DNA of 64,000 nt, taken from assembly GCA_015179125.1 (NCBI GenBank), contig WHVA01000341.1:62001-126000 (forward strand), in the 5' to 3' direction. The stretch comes from Gautieria morchelliformis (lineage: Eukaryota; Basidiomycota; Agaricomycetes; Gomphales; Gomphaceae). Each line of letters begins with the position of its first letter. The first letter of the stretch is position 1. The notes beneath the pieces are model-generated. The model did no database searches. It worked only from the letters and a program-made list of their open reading frames with translations, and was not told the origin of the DNA. Shown here piece by piece: positions 55,495 through 64,000 of this stretch. Made by a program: the position numbers and the translations under genes.

Positions 55495-56746
55495 TGTCAA
55501 GATTGGTTTTCAGGCGTTAATATCGTGTATTAGTGAACACAGCGAATGCCCGAATAACTTGTGTGAATAAGTATGCCGTTCGGTGAATAGGTGAACCAAT
55601 GAATGTTCACAAGGTAAGAGGGTTTGCCTAAACGGGGCTCACCCTATCTACAGTCGTAGCGAAATAGCCTGTGGCTCTTGACGATGTAACGTGCAAGGTC
55701 TCACGGAAGGGCTGTCTAAGTCTTGACAATCCCTTCGCTGGCGAAGGTGCTCCTTCGGAGCCCTTCGCCAACAGCACAGAAAATGGTTCGAAGGCTAAGG
55801 TAGTGAAGATGAAGTATGAGAACTCACCAGTGGTGCCTAAGTCTCCTGCTAGTCGAAGATGGAGATCTCCAAGAGAAGGCTTAAGACGATGGCCACAGCG
55901 AGGTCAAATTTGCACAAGGTGAACGACGTATGATAATTGAACTGGGAAATATACATGCGAATGTAAACTACTTATATCGAATGCTCGTAAGGTATCAGCG
56001 AATAAGAAAGAGGCCGTCACAAGTCAGGGTTGGATAGGGGTGCGCGGTCATGATACAACATAGATGAAATAAACATACAATAGAATGTGAGAAAAGGGAG
56101 AACATGAAACGGGCACTTATGGACAAAACCATGTCTTGGGACCTGCATACATGCTACCCTGCATGGACTCTTGGTCTACTGGGTTGATCCCGCACGACCT
56201 ATGGAAGGGATGCCCTGCGAACGCACTTTGACCATACGAACACCCAATGGGGTTGGATTAAGAAGACGATGGGGTTGATGATGAACCATCATGCCGGGTG
56301 AATGGTATCGATCGTGTTTGATGGTGTGCCTGCTGGAGAATGATGCGAGCAGCGAATAGCCGTTCGACGAAATGCAAGGAAGAGCGAACAGAGTGACATG
56401 GGAGAGGAGAGGTCGAGGTGGAGGGCGAAGCCGAGCGAACACTGGGGAGGAGTAGCGAAAGGGAAAATGGGGATACCAAGGTGCAGGAAATACACAGGTC
56501 ACGACAATCCAACTATCAGAACACCATCGGAAGAGGGTCGAGCAGAGGAGGTGGTAGACCCAGTGATGACTGACAAGTCAGTCCAAAGCCGTCGATCGTG
56601 TGTTTGACGGCGTGGCGATGGTAATTGGTGCGAATCAGCGAGCATCGGTTGCCGAACATGACAATGGCGATCGGAACGAACACGGAAATGGGGTGAGAAA
56701 TGGCAGGACAGAGCACCTGAGTATGAGGAATAAACGCGTCATGACA
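55495..56746 (-). repeat. family A LTR copy A5, reverse orientation, with extra internal segment
   Basis: TGTCAAGATTGG...GCGTCATGACA, flanked by GCCTT on both sides (55490-55494, 56747-56751). At 1,252 bp it is about 230 bp longer than A1. A second LTR-terminus-like GGTCACGACA at about 56505 suggests a partial tandem duplication of the LTR start. Confidence 0.75.
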
Positions 56747-57075
56747 GCCTTGTCCGTAGACTGCACTGACACCAGCTTTTGACCCATCGGTGATAACCCG
56801 GATTGGCTCTGGCTCCGTGTGTCAATTGGATGCAGGCTTGGGGCCTTACAGGCCAATGCCTTAATGTTTGCCAGCATTTGTCGAGGAGTGGGGTCCATTA
56901 AAATGGATGATTGTTACGCGCACAACCCGAAAAGGGGGTTGTGTATGCGCTAACATCTGGCATGTGGTGTGCCAGGTATTGTACTAACCCGAGGAAATGC
57001 TGGACGTTGTTGAACGTCCGCGGCCTTCACCACTCGCGAATGTGTTGCATTTTATCCTTGTCGGCGTGTACACCT

Positions 57076-57784
57076 TGTTGTGATACACGCAATTACTGTA
57101 TTTTAAGTCATCTATATATACAAAGAAACTAATAAAAGACAAAGAAAAATGACTAAAAAGATAGGAACGACACTCACAACGGACATTGACACCTACAGAC
57201 GATAGACAGATGACATCATGAGCAGCTATCTTATCTATAGATCAGATAAGATACAGGAACACAGGCATCGACCACATGTGGCCGATCAGAGATAGCGGGC
57301 CTATTGACTGATGGCATCGGCCATGACGTCGACAGGCACCAGGCCACAGGCACCGAGGAGGTGTGGGCACCAAACACCACAGAGGATCATGGACTGCGCA
57401 GGAGCATCGGACGTCGTGGAATGACTGTAGAATGTCATTCCAAGTACATGTGCTCAATCAGCTGCCCCATAGAAGAGGCACAGAGACAGCGGCCTCATCA
57501 CCAAGACTAGCATTTGTGCTAGGCAGGAGGGATTTGATTTCTATTTTCTATTGAGCTCCATGACACGACCAGCTGATTACTATCTTGACACCATGTTGAC
57601 AGGGGCTTTGTATAATAGGTACAAGACTCTATTCCAAAGCTTAACACCCCTGATAGTATCCCCATCACTCCCATGGCTTTATGACTATAAGTAGTCACCC
57701 CTCTAGTTATACGTAGTTTTTCGACCCATTAACTCACTATCTCGAACACTAGTAGTTACCACTAGTATAGTATAAGTAGCTACC
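57076..57784 (+). repeat. repeat shared with 44711-45430, truncated by A7
   Basis: Starts TGTTGTGATACACGC. Follows the 44.7-45.4 kb sequence closely (ACTAATAAAAGA, GATGGCATCGGCCATGACGT, CTCCATGACACGACCAGCTG). It breaks off where family A copy A7 begins, and itself interrupts the gypsy reverse transcriptase to its left. Confidence 0.7.
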
Positions 57785-58219
57785 TGTCATGACCTGTCTA
57801 TTTTGTATACCCAGTAACCTCGACACCCCACTTCTACGTTCTCCCTGTTTGCTCCTCGCCGAATGCGCTGAACGTTTATTGGCTTTCACATCATTCCTTT
57901 CGCATCATTCGCACGTAGCAGTGCTACCTGGACTCGATCAACACCCTCTCACCTCCGTGGCTCAAACCTTGTCGGATGCTCCTCTGATCAGATGGCGCAA
58001 CTCATTTTATTCCCTATACCCAGTTATCCCTATTATCCATTTTCCCAGTCCTCCTCTCTGTTCGCATGGCTTCGCCCTCCCCTTGAGCCATGGCTCTTCG
58101 ATGATCATTCTATTTCGCCCTTCGCTGCATTTCTCCGAACAGCCATTCACTGCTCGCATCATTTGCCAGCAGGCACACCATCAAATATGATCGATACCAT
58201 TCACCCGGCATGATGGTTC
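57785..58219 (+). repeat. family A LTR copy A7, cut by the chromovirus at 58220
   Basis: Starts TGTCATGACCTGTC and follows A1 to CCCGGCATGATGGTTC; the remainder of the LTR should lie beyond the right end of the window, after the chromovirus. Confidence 0.75.
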
Positions 58220-58442
58220 TGTAAGGGCAACCCTGGCTGGTTGTGGAGATCACACTACCACACAACTGACAAGGGGAAATCCAAAGTATGTATAAATGAA
58301 CGGAGTATACAAGAGAGGGGATTCTCACCTGACAAGGGGAAATCCAAAGAGAAAAGTCTAAGGACCCCCAATGTCAGCGAGCCCGTATTATACTACACTG
58401 CGCAGCCAGGGACAACACTTGGCACCCGCCATCAACCCTGCA
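58220..58442 (-). repeat. chromovirus 3' LTR, 223 bp
   Basis: On the minus strand it runs TGCAGGGTTGATGG...GTTGCCCTTACA and is preceded by a polypurine tract (AGGGAGGTCAGGGAGA). The integrase stop codon (58434-58432) lies inside the LTR start. GGAAATCCAAAG occurs twice within. Confidence 0.8.
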
Positions 58443-60117
58443 TCTCCCTGACCTCCCTGACCCTTGATCGACCCTTGATGCCACCTATTATGCGAGTCAC
58501 TTGATTTCTGACACTGTTCCGAGAGTGGAAGTCGGAAATTGGAGTGGAACTGGCAAGGCGAACAGAACTGGTGGAAGTTCTCCCAGAAGCGGAATCATTT
58601 CCGAAAGCGGAGGCGGAGATGGAATCGGAACCGGAAGCGGAGTCGGAAATGGAGTCGGAACTGGGTGTGGTGTCGGAACTGGAAATGGAAAACAGGGTGT
58701 CCCCTGACATCACCCCCCCTCTAGCGTGCTGTGTCCTCGAAGCACGGGACATGAGGGATTGAAATGCCAGTGAGCGGATTTGGCGAGGGGCCCCAGGGTG
58801 TGTCCTATAGAACTCGCGGAGTTTGTCCGGAGAGGAGATATCTTGCTCTGGGACCCACGAATTCTCCTCATACCCATACCCTTCCCATTTCACGAGGAAT
58901 TGGAGTCGTCCTCGCACAAACCGGCTGTCTAGGATCCGTTCCACCACATAGTGCTCTTCCCCATCAACAATTTCCGGTGGAGGTGGCGGACGAGCCTTCC
59001 GACCTGTAATTGGATCCTCAAGTGTAAGGAGTAACTTCACCACGTTGAAGACGGGGTGGAGGTGGGACATGGACATCGGAAGTCGGAGGCGGTATGCATT
59101 CCGTCCAACCCTCCGCGTCACCGTGAAGGGCCCAAGGTAGCGGTGGGCAAGCTTCTGCGAAGGGCGTGTGGTGCGGATGTCACTTGCATCTAGATACACC
59201 TTGTCTCCAACTTGGTACTCTGGGGCAGGAACCCGGCGTTGGTTGTAGTACCTTGCCATGTCATCCTTGGCCTTCGCAAGGGCCGACTTGGCTTCCGAAA
59301 GGGTGGAGTCCATGCGGTCCCGGAACTCATTGATGGTTTCGAGTCGGGACTCCGCCTGGTGCGGCTCAAAGCCCATCCACGGGTGTCGTCCGGAGTCAAG
59401 CATGAAGGGAGTCTGTTGTGTGGTGGAATGTACGTGGTTGTTGTATTGGAATTCTGCCAGTGGAAGTAACTCATCCCAGTCATCCTGGATCTCATTGACA
59501 AAGAGGTGGAGATATTGCTCCAACTCCTGATTGACCCGTTCCATCTGTCCGTCACCCTGGGGATGGTATGCTGTGGTGGTAGCCAGCTTTATGCCGAGCA
59601 GGCGGTAGAGCTCCCGAGTCAGTTCCGCGACAAACTGCCGATCTCGGTCGGAAACAACTTGCTTCGGGAGCCCATGCAACTTCCAGGCATGTGCAAGGAA
59701 CAGGCAGGCCGCTCTGAGGGCTGTGATCGTCATGTGCGTTGGAATGAAGTGGGACACCTTGCTTACCGAATCCACGACATTCATGATCGCTTCGTAGCCA
59801 TGAGACTCTGGGAGTTCAACGATGAAGTCGACACTGATGGTGTCCCAGCGGGATTTGGGAATCGGGAGCGGAACAAGTTCTCCGACGGGCGGATGTCGTT
59901 GCGCTTTGGTTCGGAGACCAAGGTCACATGTCTTCACGTACTGTCCAATGTAGCGGGACATCTGAGGCCACCAGTAATTCCGAGCCACTAACTCCAGGGT
60001 CTTCCACCTGCAGCATGCCAAGCGACCCGTGTGTCGTCGTGCTGGGACACGATGCGGCGGCGGAGGTCCGCCACAGCTGGAACATAGACCTTGCCTCTGA
60101 AGTGGAGCAGTCATCAT
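58432..60117 (-). CDS. chromovirus integrase with chromodomain and serine-rich tail (N-terminus frameshifted)
   Basis: A continuous frame of 561 codons. ELVARNYWWPQMSRYIGQYV belongs to the zinc-binding domain, whose beginning is in another frame. The catalytic core shows the three acidic residues of D,D-35-E integrases: WDTISVDFIVELPESHG, KQVVSDRDRQFVAELT and AYHPQGDGQMERVNQELEQY. A GPFTVTRRVGRNAYRLRLP block and HPVFNVVKLL follow. The chromodomain reads HYVVERILDSRFVRGRLQFL, VKWEGYGYEENSWVPEQDI. The last about 120 residues are a Ser/Asp/Gly repeat-like tail (SSSDTTPSSDSISDSASGSD). The protein inserts element cDNA; the chromodomain is thought to steer insertion to methylated histone H3 chromatin. 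Confidence 0.88.
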   Translation of the reverse strand: MMTAPLQRQGLCSSCGGPPPPHRVPARRHTGRLACCRWKTLELVARNYWWPQMSRYIGQYVKTCDLGLRTKAQRHPPVGELVPLPIPKSRWDTISVDFIVELPESHGYEAIMNVVDSVSKVSHFIPTHMTITALRAACLFLAHAWKLHGLPKQVVSDRDRQFVAELTRELYRLLGIKLATTTAYHPQGDGQMERVNQELEQYLHLFVNEIQDDWDELLPLAEFQYNNHVHSTTQQTPFMLDSGRHPWMGFEPHQAESRLETINEFRDRMDSTLSEAKSALAKAKDDMARYYNQRRVPAPEYQVGDKVYLDASDIRTTRPSQKLAHRYLGPFTVTRRVGRNAYRLRLPMSMSHLHPVFNVVKLLLTLEDPITGRKARPPPPPEIVDGEEHYVVERILDSRFVRGRLQFLVKWEGYGYEENSWVPEQDISSPDKLREFYRTHPGAPRQIRSLAFQSLMSRASRTQHARGGVMSGDTLFSISSSDTTPSSDSISDSASGSDSISASAFGNDSASGRTSTSSVRLASSTPISDFHSRNSVRNQVTRIIGGIKGRSRVREVREMQG

Positions 60118-61600
60118 GTTCCGACCATTCCACTGCCCGTACAGACCGTGAGTGCCCTTTCCGAAGTTCCTCCACCGCCTTCACCACCGACTCCTCCTTC
60201 TCTCCATTCCGGTACTGCCTCCGGATGTCCCGGAGCATTTCCGCTTCCGCCCCAACTGCAGTCACTCCCTCTAGGGCGCGGATTGCAAAGAGACTAGGGC
60301 GGAGCAGTGTCATATCCGCGTTGTCCCCACTTCCGCTTCCATGATCCGCACGGCGGGATAGGGCATCGGGTTTGCCCATGGTGCGGCCGGGGCGGTGGTG
60401 GAGCATGAAGTCGAACCGGGACAGGTGTAGGGACCACCGTGCTTGTCGTCGGTTCAACTTCTTAGATGTGCGGAAATACTCGAGGTTCTTGTGGTCTGTC
60501 CAGATCTCAAACGGGCATAGAGCACCCTCGAGGAAGTGTCGCCACTCCTCCAGCGCTCGGATGATTGCCAGCATCTCCTTGTCGTGGATCTCATAGTTCC
60601 GCTCGACCGGACTAAGGCTTTTAGAGAAGAAGGCAATCGGATGCCACCCCCCACCATCTTCCGATGACTGTTGTGACAAGACCGCTCTGGTAGCTGTGTC
60701 GGAAGAATCCGCCTCGACTCGATAAGGGCGAGAGTCATCGGGAAAGACCAGGACCGGGGCGGAAGTGATCAGCTCTTTGAGTTTGTCAAAGGAGCCTGTT
60801 CCGGCTCTCCCCACCGCCATCCAACCTCCTTCTTGGTGAGGTCGAAGAGGGCACGGCGTGGCAGGAGAAGTCCTTGATGAACCGCTGGTAGAAATTGACA
60901 AACCCAATGAAGGACTGGACCTCCTTCTTGTTCCGCGGCACGGGCCAATCCGATACACCGGAAACTTTGACTGGGTCCATTTCCACCTTTCCTTCCGACA
61001 CAATCACCCCAAGATACTCTATCTTCAATCCACTTTTCCGGCTTGAGACACAGGTTGTATTCCCGGAGCTGTTCCAGCACTCTCGCACGACTTCCCGATG
61101 TTCCGACATTGTTTTTGTGAAGATGAGGATGTCATCGAGGTAGACACAGACAACCCCTTCTGCTATCATGTCACGGAAAATGTCATTCATCATCGTCTGG
61201 AATGTGGCGGGACTGTTGGTGAGGCCGAAGAACATGACCTGTGGCTCAAAGAGTCCTCGGTTGGTGCGGAATGCGGCCTTCCACTCGTCTCCCTCCCGGA
61301 TCCGAACATTATTGAAGCCCCAGCGGACATCCAGCTTAGTGAAGTACTTTGCCCCACGGAGTTGTGTGATTAGTTCGGAAATGAGTGGAATGGGGTACCG
61401 GTTCTTGATCGTGATCGCATTCAAGGCCCGGTAATCCTGCACAAGTCTGAGCGAGCCGTCCTTCTTCTTGATGAAGACACCGGAGATGCCATGGGTGACT
61501 TGGAGGGGCGATCCTCCCTGTACGGAGTTTTCCGCAAGGAATGCATCGAGCTCTACCTGCTCCTTGGGTGACAGCGGGTAACTTTGCAGTTGGTGGGCTT
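60118..61600 (-). pseudogene. chromovirus reverse transcriptase and RNase H, frameshifted
   Basis: Minus-strand frames give DYRALNAITIKNRYPIPLIS, GAKYFTKLDVRWGFNNVRIR (first catalytic Asp), MFFGLTNSPATFQTMMNDIF, VVCVYLDDILIFTKTM (YLDD box), then after a frameshift IEYLGVIVSEGKVEMDPVKV, VQSFIGFVNFYQRFIKDFS, and in another frame SAPVLVFPDDSRPYRVEADS (RNase H), VERNYEIHDKEMLAIIRALE, IWTDHKNLEYFRTSKKLNRR. At least two indels (about 61060 and 60850) split it. RT copies the element RNA and RNase H removes the template. Confidence 0.85.
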
Positions 61601-61609
61601 TGACCCAGG

Positions 61610-62400
61610 CTCCAACTCATGGCATGGTCCCACAGCTTCCGTGGAGGCAGGGCATCAAACGACTCTTGGCAAAGACGTCCTGAACTCCCGCAGGTACTCC
61701 GGAATTTCCGCCTCCACTCTATCATGCTTCTTGGAGGCTTCAGCAAGGCGTTGCGAAATATTTCCGGTGGCGCGGATGTGTTCCGCTTCCGTGGAAGGTT
61801 TACGTACAGCAAGCGCTCCCCTTCCGCCAGTGTATCTTCCGGGCGAGTCGGATGACTCGGAGTCGGAATCGGAATCGGAATGGAAGTGGGACCGGTTCAA
61901 ATTCCGCTTCCGAGTCTTCTTCTGCAAGCAGTGGATGGGGGCCAGAACGACATGTCTGTATGAGCCGTTCGGTCTTCCGCTGCTCCTGGCGCTCCTTCCG
62001 CACTTCCGACCGGCACATGTGACACTTGGCTGGGCATCGACTCATCAGTACCTTCCGAGTCTGCCAATTGATCTCCGGGTTGTGCTCCTGAAGCCAGGTA
62101 AACCGAGGATGATGTCTTGCTTCCCCAGGCTGGTCACTGCAAAGGAAGTGCGTTCTGAGTGTCCATCATAGCGGAGAATTGTGTCTACTATCTCCGTGAT
62201 GGACCCTGCCTCATTGGGGCTTCCATCCACATTGAACACCGGGATTGCACGTTGCAACTTCCGCGTGGTCAGTCGGTTCCGTTCCACATAGTCCCGGTCT
62301 ATAAACTGACCAGTGGCCCCGCAATCGACAAGGGCGGGTCGGATTTGACTTCCGCGTATCTGTCGTCTGGATCTCCACCTTAATGACTAGTGACTTGGGG
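61610..62400 (-). pseudogene. chromovirus aspartic protease region, frameshifted
   Basis: Minus strand: PALVDCGATGQFIDRDYVER has the D-x-G-A active-site loop (DCGAT where DSGAT/S is usual). It is followed by AIPVFNVDGSPNEAGSITEI, VDTILRYDGHSERTSFAVTS and LGKQDIILGLPGF (the hydrophobic-hydrophobic-G-x-P/D-W-L flap-end region). A charged linker with LAEEDSEAEFEPVPLPFRF leads to RT. The frame is broken near 62100 and 62290. Confidence 0.7.
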
Positions 62401-62740
62401 CCAGGGGTGGCAGCAACAACATAGCGCTTGGGAGGCGTCTCTCCCAAGGGCGGATGCGGGATGGACGGGTGTCGGATTTGGTTTTTGTGTGACTTTATCC
62501 GGTGGGTCTGTACGAATGAGGGGAGTGGGGGCTTTTCATTCTCTACTTCAAGACAGGCAAACCGGTTATGTACAGGCAGCAGGGGCACACATCTCACCCG
62601 CTGCGCGTCACAAAATCCGATGCATCTTCCGCTTCCGGTGGACCATGTTCCGCATTTTCGGAAACTTCTTCCGCAGTGGGCATTCTGCTTATGTCCGAGT
62701 GCGAGGAACTCTGGAAGAAGCTCGAGTTTCTCCTCTGTGG

Positions 62741-63953
62741 TCATAAGCCGGATGTCAAAGGCTTGGGGCACTCGCGAGCATAGTGGCCTGGTTGTCGGCA
62801 TCGGAAGCAGGTGATAGTTCCGTGGCCTTTTCCGCGCATGCGGTCAACATCCATCGGGCAGGCCACTTTCAGGGAGGGGGCTATGGTTCCTAATAGGAGC
62901 AGGCGGAGCAACCGTCGGAAATATTTTCCGTGTGGGAATGAATGCGCTTCTGGGTTTGGCACAGGTGGAGTAGGACGAGTGGAACTGCGTGTCATGTTCC
63001 GGTCGTCTCCACGAAGGCCTCATTTGCTTCCCTGTTCGGGACACCCTCGCGCAGCTTGGTACCACCCTTCCGGGTCATCAAAATCCGGAGCTCCATCCCC
63101 AAGCAGCGCAACTTGGTTCTGGAGTGTCGGATCAAGTCCTCGTCGGAATTTGATGACGATCGTCTTTCGTCGTCATATCTCCGCAAGGTCGATGAGCTCC
63201 TGGAAGCGATCGATGTAGTCATCGACCGGATCCTTGGCCTGGTACCAGCTGTCCCCTCGAGCTTCGTAAGGGCTGTGAGCTGCTCGTTTTTCGGGCAGAA
63301 CTGGTCGGAAAATGTTTTCTCGAAGGCGTCCCAGTCCCGGAAGTAGTTCCCCTTGCCCTTTGCTTCATGTCGGATCACCTTGTTTGCAAAACGGGCTGCC
63401 CGGTCCGACTTGAAAAAGGACAATGCCCAGTGGATCCGAGCCTGGTCGTTCGAAAGAGGTCTCCGACAATTGCGAAGTAGATGCTGCATGTGTTGAAGAA
63501 TGCGCGTCCCTTTCCCCGATCTCCGTCAAAGTCCGCCGGAGTTGCAGGTTTGACCTTTGCTAACTTCGCGGACATCCTCTCTTCCGCTGCTTCCGCTTTT
63601 CGAAATCCGGATCATCCAGCATTTCATTTCCCACCACTTTGTGGAATATCTAACTTAGCCAAAATCGCTTGTAAGGCTGTTTCAATCGCGTCGGTCTTCA
63701 TCCGGTTCCGCGTCAATTCCTCCTCCATATTCCGAAGACGATCGTCCGGATCCATGTCGGAAGGAGAAATATGGGACGGGATTTCCGGGGTTGGGAGCTC
63801 GACGTAAGAAGAGGGGCTGTCGTACGCTGTGTGTGTGGAAGAGGTCGCGATCTCCGAGTCGCTGTCTCCGATTCCGAACGCACCTATGGCGAAATGCAAC
63901 GCGCGGTACGACCGCCGGTCCTCTAGGGAGAGACTTTTCTGCTGTAAGGGCAA
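62741..63953 (-). pseudogene. chromovirus gag with CCHC zinc knuckle, frameshifted
   Basis: Minus-strand frames: YDSPSSYVELPTPEIPSHIS, PSDMDPDDRLRNMEEELTRN; then KVKPATPADFDGDRGKGRAF, FNTCSIYFAIVGDLF; then SNDQARIHWALSFFKSDRAA, YFRDWDAFEKTFSDQFCPKN (the capsid-like domain of Ty3/gypsy gag); then PMDVDRMRGKGHGTITCFRC, RQPGHYARECPK, a C-x2-C-x4-H-x4-C zinc knuckle that binds RNA. At least three frame changes separate these pieces. Confidence 0.8.
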
Positions 63954-64000
63954 CCCTGCTGGTTGTGGAGATCACACTACCACACAACTGACAAGGGGAA
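63943..64000 (-). repeat. start of the second chromovirus LTR (runs off the window)
   Basis: TGTAAGGGCAACCCTG and the following 40 bp match 58220 onward except for one indel (GCTGG against GGCTGG). In the coding direction this is the end of the 5' LTR. The sequence next to it (GCAGAAAAGTCTCTCCC on the minus strand) lacks the TGG start expected of a tRNA primer-binding site. Confidence 0.85.

Larger units (their letters stand above)
53142..57075 (-). pseudogene. Ty3/gypsy pol copy (RT end, RNase H, integrase) split by two family A LTRs
   Basis: Minus strand, right to left: GVHADKDKMQHIREW, FNNVQHFLGLVQYLAHHMPD, VSAYTTPLFGL (RT connection, about 57070-56920), IRVITDGSKAGVSAVYGQG (RNase H start, 56752), insertion A5, GPDWKTCRPAGFLSKKFSVA, QQHYMTHEHETILVLEALMK (RNase H, to 55361), insertion A4, then integrase: HHCC-type AHQIVGHYGHLKTSNYIQRS, YWWPGMSPDIESFCTSCVKC, core IGIDFMGPLPKLND, SIVSDRDSRFTS, STAFHPQMDGVTE. 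The canonical N after E and the following frame are lost. It belongs to a gypsy lineage different from the chromovirus copies; no chromodomain is seen. Confidence 0.85.
58220..64000 (-). mobile_element. nearly full-length Ty3/gypsy chromovirus
   Basis: Two LTRs in direct orientation (58220-58442 and from 63943 to beyond the window) enclose gag with a CCHC knuckle, aspartic protease, reverse transcriptase, RNase H, integrase and a chromodomain, all on the minus strand and in the Ty3/gypsy order. Several frameshifts break gag, the RT end and the start of integrase. The overall coding pattern is still clear, so the insertion is relatively recent. It sits in a family A LTR. Confidence 0.92.

Noticed and set aside
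59506-59991. Plus-strand frames inside the right-hand chromovirus.
   Set aside because: They are antisense to integrase and show no domain.

Overview
The window is nuclear DNA of a filamentous basidiomycete, most likely an Agaricomycete. Genes are split by many short GT-AG introns of about 50-70 nt. Recognisable genes are eukaryotic and fungal: cohesin SMC1, calmodulin, a GT71 mannosyltransferase and a GH71 alpha-1,3-glucanase. The repeats are Ty3/gypsy chromoviruses, a Ty1/copia remnant and cut-and-paste elements. No bacterial or plasmid feature is visible.

Left part (1-28.1 kb) is gene space. A BTB/POZ gene runs off the left edge and shares a 138-bp divergent promoter with a small putative mitochondrial membrane protein. 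Then come a TMEM242-like two-helix protein, the SMC1 cohesin ATPase, and, convergent with it, a 1,519-residue disordered protein. An S-adenosylmethionine-dependent methyltransferase is followed by its own decayed duplicate, and that pseudogene carries a 527-bp foldback element with a clean 5-bp target-site duplication. Next are a multi-pass membrane protein, a GC-rich stretch with a transcription-factor-like remnant, the GT71 and GH71 cell-wall enzymes side by side, and a chymotrypsin-fold-like protein whose GDSG-type motif reads GDAG.

Right part (28.6-64 kb) is a transposon island in which the only intact conserved host gene I see is calmodulin (32.9-33.9 kb). The island is stacked. Chromovirus remnants are cut by roughly 1-kb LTR-like insertions (called family A here), which are themselves cut by smaller LTR-like insertions (B, C, D); most have 4-5 bp target-site duplications. 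Further pieces are two pogo-like nonautonomous elements plus a loose end, two MITE-like elements, a copia LTR with RNase H tail, and an unclassified open frame with a six-cysteine motif. At the right edge is a nearly full-length but frameshifted chromovirus (coding on the minus strand) whose left LTR is complete and whose right LTR leaves the window.

The most striking objects are the foldback element at 17.8 kb, a pure 23-bp minisatellite of about 60 copies at 29.8-31.2 kb that appears to have grown out of the 3' tail of a retroelement, and the insertion hierarchy at 49.4-53.0 kb.
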